Assembly: GCA_015680685.1 (NCBI GenBank)
Contig: MNCI01000556.1
Coordinates: 151,118 to 215,117, forward strand
Source: Gnetum montanum
Taxonomy: Eukaryota; Streptophyta; Gnetopsida; Gnetales; Gnetaceae
Length of the DNA stretch: 64,000 nt
Direction of reading: 5' to 3'
In this document: in pieces, positions 10,959 to 22,770 of the stretch
Numbering within the stretch: the first letter of the stretch is position 1
How the letters are laid out: every line of letters starts with the position of its first letter
The notes under the pieces: generated by a model
Database searches by the model: none
Seen by the model: only the letters and a program-made list of their open reading frames with translations
Told to the model about the DNA's origin: nothing
Translations under genes and position numbers: made by a program

Positions 10959-11316
10959 TCAATTGGCCAATATGATTTTAACCAAGCCTGACTACTGGAT
11001 GAGGTAATAAGATAACTAAAAATAGAATCACTCATCCCTCCTTTTTTTTTTACCACTTACCCAATTTAGTTTTACCCTATCAGTCAAGTTTGTTCTATCT
11101 TTGTTTGGTCATGACGTTTTCGAGAAATAAATCTCTTGCATAAATAAGGCTAAAAAACACCATGAACAAATAAAGATAGAACAAATTTGATCAAGAGGGT
11201 AAAACTAAATTGGGTAAGTGGTAGAGAAATAAAAGAGGGGTGATTGATTCCATTTTTAGTTATCTTGTTACCTCATCCAGTAGTTGGGCTTGGTTAAAAT
11301 CATCTTGGCCAATTGA
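10959..11316. mobile_element. Foldback MITE with ~155-bp terminal inverted repeats
   Basis: The left arm 10,959-11,113 and right arm 11,161-11,316 are inverted copies at about 90% by eye, leaving a 47-bp loop. Arms start TCAATTGGCCAATATGATTT and end in its reverse complement. Both sides are flanked by (TA)n, 22 bp on the left and 14 bp on the right, consistent with insertion into a TA-rich target or a TA target duplication. There is no coding capacity. I cannot assign a superfamily: the tips are not the Stowaway or Tourist consensus as I know them. Confidence 0.82.
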
Positions 11317-11329
11317 TATATATATATAT

Positions 11330-13440
11330 CTAAGATAGTGGAGTGGTTTTATAGGCAATGAGTAGAATTTAATTATTTTTTTAAGCAAAAACAACATTCA
11401 AAGAAGATGAAGTTTCTTTTACTATCAGCTCAATGGGAGTAGATCAACTCCTTTTCAATATCACTTCTACATCAACATAAAATCATTAGACATTAGATAA
11501 AACTTTGAATGATATCTCTACTTTACTAATCCTATCCCTTAAACGAAGACCATCTTAATCATTTATCATGATTCTCATCATCTTATAGTTTCTTTAACTA
11601 CTTTTTGAGAAGTCACTTCCCTGCCTCAAGATGAAGAGATTGTTTTTATTCTTGATCTTGAAGTTAACACTCCTTCACTCATCTATTGGTGATCAACCAT
11701 CTATCTTTGTTGCATCACCAACACCCAAAAATTTTCTTTTATAAACATCCATCCTCATCAATAAACAACACACACTACTTAGCAGCCAACTAATATGCAT
11801 TCTTCTTTTGTGATGAATTTGGCATCATCAATGTTGCTATAACAGAATCATTTTTAGTAGCCTATTCCTCAATCTTTACAGCTTCATATGCAATTAATTT
11901 AACTCCATATTATCTTTCTCCTCCATCTATTACCTAGCTTACTACCTTAACTGTCACATCAATTTCACCATCAAAGCTATTTGTTGCTAATTTTCCGCCT
12001 AATTTTTCATCCATAATAGGATATATATCTCAACATCCATATCAAATATTTAATGGAGATTGTGTAACCTCCTATGTTACTAATCATATCTTTAGCATGA
12101 ATAAGTCCATCATCTCATAGGTGCCACCTCTTCAATTCCTATAGTTTTCATCTCTCTTTCCTTTTTCTCTACATCATTCATTCATCATTTTTTTCCAATC
12201 CCTATGAGAAATTTATCCATTAATTGATTCTAAACCTAAACATGATCATCTTCAAGACATTACTAGCAAATTCATTTATCTACATCAACAATGAGCATTC
12301 AATCTATGCCTAGCTAGTGGCATTTTAGTTGAAAATTCATTGTTATCTACAATAGTATCGTCCATCATCATGTAACATGTGTGCTCTAAACTCATATTTA
12401 TCTACATCTATTTTTTATCATTGGATTTTTTCTTTTTCCTTCCTATCTAGCTATTCATCTATTTTTCTATTCCCTTGCTACATTCTATTATATTTTTGCT
12501 ATTATTTATATCTATTTTCCTCCTGTATCTCTTAATATTCTTATTTTGTTTTATTTTTCTACTTACTATATTTTTGAGGTTGGAGTGAATCTGCTTGATT
12601 TTGATAAGGATGTAACTAAGTTCATATTGAGTGGGATAGGGAGGGATTTCTATTATATTATTTTATTAGTTACCTATGACATCACTTTGGCCATGCTTGT
12701 GTATGGCATTTAGCCATGTTCTACTTTTGTGGTATAGCACCATCCTCATTACAGGTGTATTAATATTATCCTATTTTCTATCACCATTTTTTAAAATTTT
12801 TATCTATATTTGCATCTATTTATCTACTATCTTTGTATCACACTATCTCTTAATCTCTTTTCCTTTTTTTATTTTTCTCAATCTTTGCTTTAAAAAAATC
12901 AATTAACATCATATTTGCTCTAACTCTTTTCCCATCTCCTTTATATTTTATTGCATTATTTTTTATTTCCTCCCTATCGTGCTTTCCATTTATGTTTTTC
13001 TCTAGCCCACACTTTGACTGCCATCATTACTAGACATGCTGCCCTCCCACATGCACTCAGCTACCCACCCACTATTGCACATGTATGGTTGTGGTAGTTC
13101 TTCCGACCACTGTGCCTTCCACATGCTTCTCCAAGACATCAGGTTGTAGCTTCTTGCCACTAGCATGCTAATTTTCTATGCTCTACATCATAGACACCTA
13201 CGAGCATGGGTTGAGCATTGACACCAGTGTTGACGTGACCAAGGATAAGGACAAGGACAAGATGGGAGTATTTTGGGACATGGCACAAGGACAATGCAAT
13301 GCCTAATGGCACATAGCATAATGTTTGAGTGTGAGAAGGCATGCCCCTACTACGCCACCTGCATGTGGAGCATGACTCATCACCTAGGGACTCAATTCTC
13401 ATCCCACTAAGGTAGGGTCCTATGAGGGTTAGCACATGAG
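11330..13440. other. AT-rich non-coding stretch
   Basis: No recognisable protein or repeat boundary is seen. From 11,600 to 13,000 the plus strand is strongly pyrimidine-biased (many TCT, CTT and ATC runs). Short open stretches at 12,676-12,906 (+) and 13,160-13,435 (-) look like chance. Confidence 0.5.
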
Positions 13441-13444
13441 TAGA

Positions 13445-13545
13445 AGCCTAACCTCTTTTGAGTGGTTGTGCCTAGGCTTGAACCTAAATCTTATGACCTA
13501 AGAAATAAGTACCTTACCATTACTCCAAGTGGTAGTCCTTCCTTA
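13445..13545 (-). mobile_element. tRNA-derived SINE head
   Basis: On the minus strand there is an A-box-like TGGAGTAATGG (about 13,531-13,521). About 35 bases downstream is a B-box-like GGTTCAAGCC (about 13,483-13,474, consensus GGTTCRANYCC). The spacing and order fit an RNA polymerase III promoter of a tRNA-related SINE. The body below 13,445 is uncertain and I see no clear tail, so the 3' limit is open. Confidence 0.5.
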
Positions 13546-13559
13546 ATAGGATAATCAAA

Positions 13560-14295
13560 ACTTCCAATAAAGATAAAACTCTATATCACCTCATTTATGG
13601 TAAAATTCAAAAGTTATTTCATGGATGCATTTGTTATATTAAAACTTCAAGTGATTTTTATGCACAAACTCAAAGATAGAAGAAGAAAATGTATATTTCT
13701 TGGTTATGACAATAAAACTAGTAGTTATAAATGTTATGATCCTTCAAAAATGAATAATTTCTAAAGATGTCATATTTGATGAAGATAAATTTTATTTTAA
13801 TAATTTTAATGCAAAACAAAATAATAGAAAATACTCCCAAACCTTGGATGAAGAAAGACCATCCTAGAAGTTAAATTTTAAACCAAAAATTTGAAAGAAG
13901 ATTGACAAGATCAAGTGCCATCAACCACATTGCTTGCTTAACCCTTTTTTATGAATCAAATAATGTTCATAAAGCCTTAAAATTTGTAGTATGAAAACAA
14001 GCCATGAAGAAAGAATATGACACTATTATAAAGTTCAAAGGCCACAAGGTATGAAGGTAATATATGCTAAATGAATTTTTATAACCTATAAGGCTAGGTT
14101 AGTTGTAAGAGGATTCAAGCAAAAGAAATATGTAGACTATGATGAGATCTTTGCTCCTAAAGTAAAATTTGAAATTATCAAATTTATCCTAACCATTCTT
14201 GTATATTATGACATTAAGCTTTACTACATGGATGTAAATTAACATTTCTAAATGGCTACTTAGACAAGGAAGTCTACATTGAATAATCTAAAGTT
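13560..14295 (+). pseudogene. Ty1/copia integrase C-terminus and reverse transcriptase N-terminus, decayed
   Basis: Plus-strand segments fit the copia order. 'FHGCICYIKTSSDFYAQTQ', then MYIFLGYDNKTSSYKCYDPS, is the FLGYS/YRCYDP block after integrase. Then come AMKKEYDTII (start of RVT_2), 'YKARLVVRGFKQKKYVDYDE', 'IFAPKVKFEIIKFILTI' and 'YMDVNxTFLNGYLDKEVYIE'. The last holds the first RT aspartate (MDV). Stops and small shifts break it. No LTR or later RT motifs are seen nearby; it ends at about 14,295. Confidence 0.75.
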
Positions 14296-15490
14296 TATAT
14301 TCATATCAATATAACATATATCTTACATATTTTAATCATTATTGCTTAATCTCTATTAGATTTTATATATTTCATAAGATTTACATCATTTTATATTTAT
14401 ATTTAAGTAAAATCTAAGCTTTCATATCAAATTTATTTCATCTTCAAATCCTAAGTTCATGGTTTCATCAAAGCTCAAATCCTCTTATCTAAGATTCAAT
14501 CCTTTACACTTAAAGAAAGGATAGATCTATGTTCTTCTTTTTTCTATTATGAGCATCTTAACTTCAAATTCAATGCCAAATTACATCAAGCTTTATTAGA
14601 TCATGCATTCAAAAAATAAAATTTCCACTTAGAATTGAAGATCATTGATGCACAACCTCCAACAATAGGGAAACAACATTGTTGCTTATTGCACATAGTG
14701 ATTTTCAACAATACAGTTCAATCTGATTTTAGCTCTATTATTATTGCCACTCATCAATGAACATGAACTAGTGTAATAAGGTCTGTTAAAAACTAGAGTG
14801 TAGCTTAGTAGTTATCACCTCCAACAATGTTTATCAATAATAAGTTAAAAGGTTACTCACAAGTGATCTTGAGCAATAAGCTTACAAATCTAAATTTTAA
14901 AAAAAAAATCATAAATTTTTACAAACTTTTTCAAAGTACATCAAATCAATGAAGAGAAAACTTAAGAAAAAAGCCAAGAGATTTAGAGGATGCCTTTTTT
15001 AAATTTTCATCCTTACAACCAATCCAAAAAAGCTTCTTTGTTGAGGTAAGAAAAAGATTAAGTCGTGCCCTCATTTACAAGTGCCCTTACAAGTTTTCAC
15101 TTCTTACTAAAGAATTCATTATAAAGAGAGAGAGAAAACATTCTTTAAGAACAAAAAAACATTTAAAAAAAATTAACTGCTAATTCCATGACAAATGATA
15201 AAAGAGCACAATTAATTTTTTCTCACCGCTCTTCTAGACATCCATGTAGAAATGTTTCTCCAAACTTAAACCTATGGCATGTCTAAATCTCATCATTGAG
15301 ATCCTTCCTCATTGATATCAATGATTGCTTCTACAATTTACCCTGAAAAGGGCTGCTTTTGCTCTAACATATATCACTATAGTGCTTTGATTGATATCTT
15401 TTCCTACTCTTCAAATTAGTATTTTGGTTTTGGTTTTGGTAAGTATTGATTCACCCACCTAAGAAATTGAATAGATATATTGATCTGTAA
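14296..15490. other. AT-rich spacer
   Basis: Nothing coding is recognised. A short AGAGAGAGAGA tract lies near 15,128. Confidence 0.5.
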
Positions 15491-15495
15491 TAGCA

Positions 15496-15877
15496 AATTA
15501 CAAAAGTATTATTATTCAAAGGCTTCATGTTCATTTTTTCAAGGGATACAGATTTTAAAAAGGTCAATGGATGACTGAAAGTAAAATTTTGAAAATCTTT
15601 TCATGTGGTTGTGTCCAGATGGATATTGGGTTTTATGACTTAAGAAATAAGCACATCACTATCAATAGCAAGTTACAGCGGATTCAATTACAAAAGTATT
15701 ATTATTCAAAGGCTTCATGTTCATTTTTTCAAGGGATACGGATTTTCAAGAGTCAATGGATTACTGAAAGTCTAATTTTGAAAATCTTTTCACCTGGTTG
15801 CGTCCAGGTGGATATTGGGTTTTATAACTTAAGAAATAAGCATGTCACTGCCAATAGCAAGTTACAGTGGATTCAAA
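15496..15877. repeat. Tandem duplication, 190-bp period, two copies
   Basis: CAAAAGTATTATTATTCAAA begins at 15,501 and again at 15,691. The two units stay collinear for the whole 190 bp at about 90% by eye. On the minus strand each unit has a readable stretch of similar sequence (YKTQYPPGRNQVKRFSK in one, HKTQYPSGHNHMKRFSK in the other). The duplication may therefore contain an exon-like piece linked to the putative gene start at 16.7 kb. That link is speculative. Confidence 0.75.
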
Positions 15878-16189
15878 ATCTGACAGGCCCAGTCCTCATC
15901 TCGCCAAGGTAAAGTCTAGACAAGCAGATGGAAGAACAAGAATCTTTTGCACGATATAACAGCAACGGATTCAAAATCCAATAAGATGTACACTTAAATA
16001 TCAAAACTTTGTAATAAAAATTTTTTGTCCCTCACAAAGATGTAATTAAGCATTTTCATTTCATTTCCAAATATATAATATTACTTAATTGCTTGTTTCT
16101 GCACCCTTAAACTAAAGTTTAATTAAAAAATTCAAGAGATTTTGAAAACAACGACATATTTCTGAAATTTGGTTACATCTTCAATGATT

Positions 16190-16860
16190 TGTTGCGATTT
16201 AATTTCAACTTTCATCGTAGTTTTTCGCTATCTTTTCCGATCCTGTGAGTACTCACGATTCTCGATTCAGAGTTCCGAACCGATAATCGAGAGTTCCGAA
16301 CCGATCTCATTCACCGAAACCGTGAAAAATATTGGCATTTTTTAAATTTTATTGGAAGCTGAAAAGATCGTTGCCCTATGTTATCATTCATTGACATTAG
16401 GAGGAAGAGATAGAAAACGGATTTGATGGAGTACTAAAAACATTAAAACCCTAAAGAATTCAGAGATACACAAAACCTTAGCACAAACGTTATTAAGAAT
16501 CCTCTCCATTTTAGTGGACAAGAGAGCGCAGTCGATATCGAACATGAAAATAAACATGATACTTGAGATTGCGATATATTAAGGCAGTTGCAGCCAAACA
16601 CATACAGCAAAGCTTGAAGAAATAAGCGTGAATAAGAAAGCATTCACTTACTCTGGATCCAAGATTCGGGGAGCCATTCCGGGGTTGGAGTAGGTAACCG
16701 CTGCAACTTCTGCATTGCACACCGCATCGTGCTCGATTGTGACGGAACGCGTTCGCTATTCTGCTTTGATCAAAACTGAGATTTTATTATGTGTCCGTAC
16801 GTTCGATTCTGTTTTCATTGAAATCGAAACCCAAATTTTATCGAGTCGTTAAACTTTCCA
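16190..16860 (-). promoter_or_regulatory. CpG-retaining block, probable promoter/5' end of a gene
   Basis: CG dinucleotides are frequent (for example ACGCGTTCCGTCAC, ATCGAGCACG, TTCCGAACCGAT), while most of the window is CpG-poor. This is the usual mark of DNA that has not been heavily methylated, such as a gene 5' region. A direct repeat GAGTTCCGAACCGAT lies near 16,270-16,305. An exon-like ORF with a consensus donor lies inside it on the minus strand. No TATA box is certain. Confidence 0.4.
16652..16727 (-). CDS. Putative first coding exon with splice donor
   Basis: Minus strand ATG at 16,727 (second in-frame ATG at 16,715) gives MRCAMQKLQRLPTPTPEW, then LPESWIQ, and runs into CCAGA|GTAAGTGA, a strong donor. 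The 'EWLPESW' stretch recalls the start of plant methyl-CpG-binding domains ('WLPxGW'), but eight residues are not enough to name a family. Downstream exons are not identified and a retrotransposon lies upstream, so the gene may be truncated or dead. Confidence 0.35.
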
Positions 16861-17169
16861 AATCTATTACATAATAGAAATATATATAATATGATTTTTG
16901 AAAATATTTTACAAGAATTACTAAATGTTCTTGAAATTAAATGCAGATCAAACCGTGAAGCAGCTGTCTACAATAAGGCATTGGTATAGTCATATAAGGA
17001 AGACAGAAACAAAACTTCTATTGATAAATTTACAAAGAAAAAATATACCTGCTATGGATGATACAAAGAAATTCTTCAATTAAGCATTGATAAGTAGCAT
17101 TTGCAAGTATTTCATCTACACAAATGCAAGCAAAAGCAAAAGCAAAATGGCATCATGTGCAAAAGAAAA

Positions 17170-17715
17170 AGAAGATCCAATGGATCTGGGCAGAAGACAT
17201 GGGGAATACGCCTCAAGCAAGCAAGCAACTCAAGAGTGAGTGCAAGTAGCAACATAGCTTCTTAATATACATGGAAACCACCTCACGGAGAATAATCATC
17301 TCCAGACAAGGACCAAGCAGACAAGGACCAAGCAAACAAGCACACAAGCAACTCTATAGACAACATCGGTGGAAGGGGAAACAATGCATCTACAACGGGT
17401 GGTGCCTCACTCCCAGACCACTCACGATATGGTACAAGGTGTGGCCTGGCACCGCACCAAAACTATCTAGTCCTGGCTTCCTACATATCTATGACCATTG
17501 TAGAATCAGGGCCATGTAGTTCTCCCCATGAGGGTAGAATGAAGAGGACTGAAGAGAGAGTTACCACAGGAGGGTGTCCTGTTGCTAGCTTGGTATTGCC
17601 AAGCCGACATGGGTTTTCTAACACTTGAGAGTCACTCGAGGGCACCTCAAAGTGTTCCATGGCTCCCAAACCATGGGGAGAGCTTAGGAGAACCACCACC
17701 GTAGGACATCTCTCA
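17170..17715 (-). repeat. 3' LTR of the outer element
   Basis: Matches 41,850-42,375 closely, for example CTCAAGAGTGAGTG, GGAGAATAATCATCT and CAAAGTGTTCCATGG in both. The right end is TCTCA at 17,715. Homology on the left fades at about 17,170, so the outer end is truncated or diverged and no target duplication can be read. Confidence 0.72.
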
Positions 17716-20700
17716 CAATCTTCCTCTGCACAAAGCAACGACGTCCTCGGAGCAGAGCCTAGGATAACTTCGAGAGTACACTTCAAGTATAGGTTCGGAA
17801 GTCCATCAACTCATCTGACGCCAAGCTTGAAGGAAGGTACCAACCCCAACACCTAATACATCCTTTCATCCAATGCCTTGCATGAAATGCAAACGCACTT
17901 GGAGGAATCCCAAAGACTTCCCAACTTTGTGACAAGTGGGAGTAGTCCAACCCAAAGGGCCAACATCTCTAAGGCATCCTCTAGATTTATCCCTTCTTAG
18001 GTCTAGAGACTTATCTTCTAAAATAGACCCATACCTATGCAAGAAGACAGCTCTTCGTTCAGCCGAGTTCCTCTGTGAATGGTATCTCAGCACTCATCAC
18101 TTTTCTTGATTTTTTTAAGAGCTCACTAGGGCCACTACCCATGGTGATGGGCTTGGGAACATCAAAAAGAAAGAACATGCTTCAAAAGAGCCATGTCTCT
18201 GCAAGCAACTCATGCTTGCTAGAACTCCATGTTCTACTACTCGCATCCAGACCCATGGTGTCTCACCAGTGCAATCATCTAAGCATAGGATCCATGTGCA
18301 TCTGTACCATGCACATTTTTTTCCATCATGTCTATTCAAGCTAGTATGAAGAGAGTCGAGTGTTCTCTCCCTTCTGAACAAGGTACAAGGGAAGATCTTT
18401 TGAGCTTGACTTTGCCATCTGCAAACACACTAGCATTGCATTCATCAATTTACCATCCAACAATATTCTATTACCACAAAAGAAGAGAAGATCCAAAATT
18501 TGTTTGAAAAATTTCTCCAAGAGGCTATCATACAACAAGCCCAAACTATCATGAACAACTCTTGTGATTGTCCAACATCAAGAATGCCTGCTCGAATGTT
18601 AGAACAAGTGGAGGATTTGTTGGGTAGCCAACCCCATGACAATCCTTCGTACACAAGTCTCATGTCAACTGTAAGCACATCATCGATTGTAACCATGATA
18701 TTCCATTCATTGGAAAGGATCAACTGCACTTGCAACTTACAAGCTATCCTTCCCACTCTAAGATATGGGACAAGCACCATTTTCTGAATACTTGGTCTAG
18801 GAAAGAATATAGAGTCACTTTCAAAGGCAACCACAATCATTAATTCTCCAAGGAACATCAAGGTTCCCAGAATTTGAATTTCCCCACCATATCAAAAACA
18901 ACTGCAACTCTCAATCAACACCTTTCATTAAGATTTCAAACTTGAAGGAAGGATCCTCTTTGGGAGGTTTCTTCCATAAGTAAGTATAGCAGACCAGCTA
19001 TACATTACCCATAATACACACCCAAGTAGTTCACATAGCCAATAGAACCATATTGTCGAACTGTAAGTAGCTGAGAGAAGACATGGATTCACAAGTCTTA
19101 CCTAGATTTAATTCCACCTTGAGAACAACTTGAGAAGCGAAAGAGTTCATCCCTTAAAATTTTATCATGAGGGGTTTCTGTTTCATCCAGGGAGATCTGG
19201 GTTTTTGGTTCATACATCCCAGTCAAGATGTTTACAACAATTGTGGTGCACAAGGCCACACTACTGCCTATTACCATTTAGCACAAACAAGTGCAAGTCA
19301 ACAAGAACATTTTTCCCATAGGAGGACTAGGTCCTCAAGATAATTTTACAAAGAATGGGCTTTGCCAACATCAACTACAACTCAACACAATACATGATTG
19401 ATCCCCAAAGGGTTTACAATAAGGATGGCCTACCAGAGAACCCCAACAAGGAAGTCCCTTCATAGCCCCCAAAAGCTAAGAGAGAGTACATAAGATCATG
19501 CCTTGCTTATAAGAAGGAAGATACATATATTTAGGCTACATCAACAGTGCAGCCTCACAAAGGAGGATCCATGAATTTCACCAAGGTAACAACATTCTGT
19601 ATTTGAAAACAAACCTCAAGAGTCCACGAACATGGGCCAACTACTAGGAACAAGTCTCAAACATCAACTACTTCTAGGTTCCAACTAGGAAACAACTGTC
19701 TCAATGCCACCTACTTTATTATTTTATGAATTGAAGAGGGCATCCATCGGAATGGAGAATGGCCCCTCATAGAATTAGAGAATCACCAAGTAATATCATG
19801 CTCAACTCTACTGTCCCACTAGGGAGGTGAAAACACCAACATCAATTAACATTACACCAGAGACATGGGACAATACATTAGGGAGAGATGATGTGATACA
19901 TCAATGTACATAAGAAACAAAGTACACAGGGAAATTTGGCAAGACATCATAGCCTATTAGGCACAATGAATCCCATGTCATGGAATCACACCATAGTCCA
20001 CAAAAGCATAAATAAGGCCCAAGCCATGAGAGTGCATCATGGCACTCAGAAAAATCATAAGCAACTAGCCACGAGAGCATGCCAACATACATGAATCATT
20101 AGAAGCCCCTAATCATGAGAGCATAGGCTCAAGTGTCTTGAGCACAATCAAGCCCACCAAGCAAGGCCACCAAGAGAAGTTACAATTTCTGTAACGATAA
20201 GATCATTTAATTAAGGATGGACCACCATCCCAGCGTCTATAAAATTTCTTCATCATCACATCCAGCCATGGAAGAGGGAGTCTAGGCACCAATACCTAGA
20301 ACTCAATTCTAATCCATAGCTAGACGTTGCAGCATCACCTTAATTTGAATCTTAGTTTGCCATTGCAATTTAGATGGCCACTGTGAACCACCCGTTATCA
20401 AGATTAAGCACATCAAACCAATTTGTTTCTATTTCGGGCTACATACCACCATCGATCATCTATGGGTAAAATTTCTGCCAATCCAGAAACCCAAGAGGAA
20501 GTGCTCCCAAGACTTTTCCTATCTCAAGAGCATTCACTAAAGGACATACCATCAAGACATGCCAATATCACCAAGAATGAGGCACTAGTTCAAGAGCCCC
20601 TTGGGCAAGGACATGCCCTAGCCTACTCATTACAATACCATATCACAACTAAAGAATTTTCCATGAGGTTTTCAATAGAATTACACATCATGGCCCAAAG

Positions 20701-20769
20701 GTCATTTACAACATATAGAGAAGGTGCTTCAAAAACAAGCACCAAGAGAACACCATACATCAAGTGTAA
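17716..20769 (-). other. Interior of the outer element, left part
   Basis: Three kb with only short, mutually overlapping open stretches. The longest is 138 codons on the minus strand at 18,445-18,861, with no motif I know. Composition is more even than the neighbouring AT-rich DNA. I see no retroviral enzyme motif in either orientation. Confidence 0.5.
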
Positions 20770-22713
20770 CAACTGAAAACATTGGTGGCTGGAACATCGA
20801 GAGGTTGCCAGGCGTACAATTTAACCCTAGATCCGTGCAAGGGCCGTGCTGGAGAGAAATGGAAATGGGGTGTCCTAAATAGTCTAGTTAATTAGACAGG
20901 GACTTAATTGATGTAACTTAACCTTTCGTAAACATTTGGTTTTAGAAACGAGGTATGCAAGTGAAGCGATAATTAACCAATGTAAAACAATGAAAAATGA
21001 TATGAAATATGATGATAATGAACAAAGGGTGAAATAGATTTGGGTGAGGAAATGCACTGCCCCAAGATGGAGGATCTGATATTTTCTTTGTTGGAAGATG
21101 TACAACTGAAGATGAAACACTGGAGAGGCCCAACTTACATAGAGCAGTATGGTCATACGTTCTTGAACTATAGTTGGTAAGCTGTTGTTCAGGATTCTTT
21201 TGCTTGCCGATCTACTTGCCAAGATGCCAAAATGCTAAACCTGCAAAAAGGGATGTCTAAAGCCAACTAGAAATCTCAAAGCCAACCAAAATGTTAAAAG
21301 ATGCCAACTATGCTCTCCAAAAGCCAACTTAAAAGCCAATCATGCAAAAAGCCAACCCTTTGAGCATTGTTTGCTGGGGTATTTATAAGGCCAGGAGCAA
21401 GAGAAAAATGTGGTCTATATGCCATGTGTCTTGGGCCCCACAAGGCACAAACATGGTTGTGCTATGTAAATGTGTGATGCTAGATGTGATCCTTGTTACG
21501 CTATGACCATACTGCTAAAACTACATGTGCCAAAATCCAAAAAGCATGCCAACAATGAAAGAAAAATGAAGCCCATGCTCCAAGACTACGTCTTCCCTAC
21601 TTTTGCAAGCAGGGTCAAGCATAGGGACAATTTTGGGGATTGGCCAGGGATATGCAAAAAGAAGCAAACTTGCTGATTTTGTTCACCGAAGAGGTGCCAG
21701 GTTGAGAATGATCATTGTCAAAACATTTTAGATGCATCCATGCAAGTGTTGCATTACTTACGTTATCTAGTGCATTGGCATAGCATAAGTGACTACTTGC
21801 TACACTGTGCTATGCTATGTAGCATAGCATAGGATAGCCACCAGTCTTGAAAGAAATCTTGCCTAGAAGCTGAGAGAGTCTATCCAAGGCCTAGTTAGAC
21901 AAGCGACTGCAACTTTGTCTTCCATGCTGGAAAGCCTTTGAACCTACTGCATCCTTGGGGCATTTTGTTGTTTTGCATACTTGGGAAGTTGTGCTATGCT
22001 ATGTAGTGTAGCACAACGTAGCAGCCAATGTGTCATGCAACCTTGTCTAATCCATAATGTTTTACCAGGAAATTTTGCTTGAGGCCTGAGGGTTAAGTGG
22101 GACAACCAGTTTTGGAGGCCAAATCGTTGCCAAGTGCAATCCTCCTGCTAGAGCCACTTGGTGGAGGGGCCTTTGTGCATTTTGTCCTTGCTACGTTGCA
22201 TAGCGTAGCACCCTGTGTTGGCCGAATCCCGACTTGTTTTGCAACCATTTTATCATAGGATGTTTATCATGTCCTTGTGCATTGGTAGAGCAAGCTTGCT
22301 TGATGATTGCAACACGGGCAAATGATTTGGAAGGTTGACTTGTTATTGACTTGCATCTCGGATGGTTGATTGGTCTCTTCAAGGCTTGTTATGCTATGTA
22401 GCATAGCGTAGCATAGTAGATTTCTCTGTTAGAAAATTTGCCAAACTATTTAGCTCATCCTAAACACTTTCAACAACTCCTAGCATAGTTTTTGGATAGA
22501 CTATCAATCAGGTTAATTTTCTAGCTAGGAAGGCTATAGAATCTAGCATATGCTTGTTAGCCCAGGAGATAGAAAACTTGCCAGATTGTATAGTCTATCA
22601 TCAATGCCTACACCATTTTGACGGCTCATCATGACGTTGCACTTGTGGAAATCCTTGCCCAAATTCCAAAACTCTGCTGAAGCATCAGGGTCCTAAAATT
22701 TTATGGTGTTTCA
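20770..22713 (-). repeat. 3' LTR of the Tat element
   Basis: Collinear with 37,532-39,469. On the plus strand it runs from CAACTGAAAACA (TGACTGAAAACA in the other copy) to GGTGTTTCA; the tip seen in element sense is TGAAACACCAT. It contains several palindromes built from TGCTATGCTA and TAGCATAGCA, one perfect at 21,808-21,829. The left tip has mutated from TG to CA. Confidence 0.88.
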
Positions 22714-22770
22714 ATGGCCCCTCTTTGTTGATGTCTAGAGGAGACATCGACAAAGAATATGAAACACCAT
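22703..22770. other. Hairpin linking LTR tip and polypurine tract
   Basis: ATGGTGTTTCA (22,703-22,713, the LTR edge) pairs with TGAAACACCAT (22,760-22,770). Inside it TCTTTGTTGATGTCT pairs with AGACATCGACAAAGA (one mismatch), leaving AGAGG as the loop. In element sense the purine run AAAGAGGGGCCAT ends at 22,714, directly before the LTR start TGAAACACC. The PPT therefore sits in the descending arm of a 68-base stem-loop. Confidence 0.75.

Noticed and set aside
13160-13435. 91-codon minus-strand ORF as a gene
   Set aside because: No motif, no homologue that I know, and it starts inside the probable SINE body.
15780-15860. SINE copy in the tandem duplication, because TAAGAAATAAG and flanking bases resemble 13,455-13,540
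   Set aside because: Only about 65% over 65 bp, no A or B box preserved, and a second similar block is not in the same order; probably chance in AT-rich DNA.
17716-20769. Copia polyprotein in the outer element
   Set aside because: The iMet PBS would fit copia, but no GKGY-, FLGYS- or YVDD-type motif is found in either orientation.
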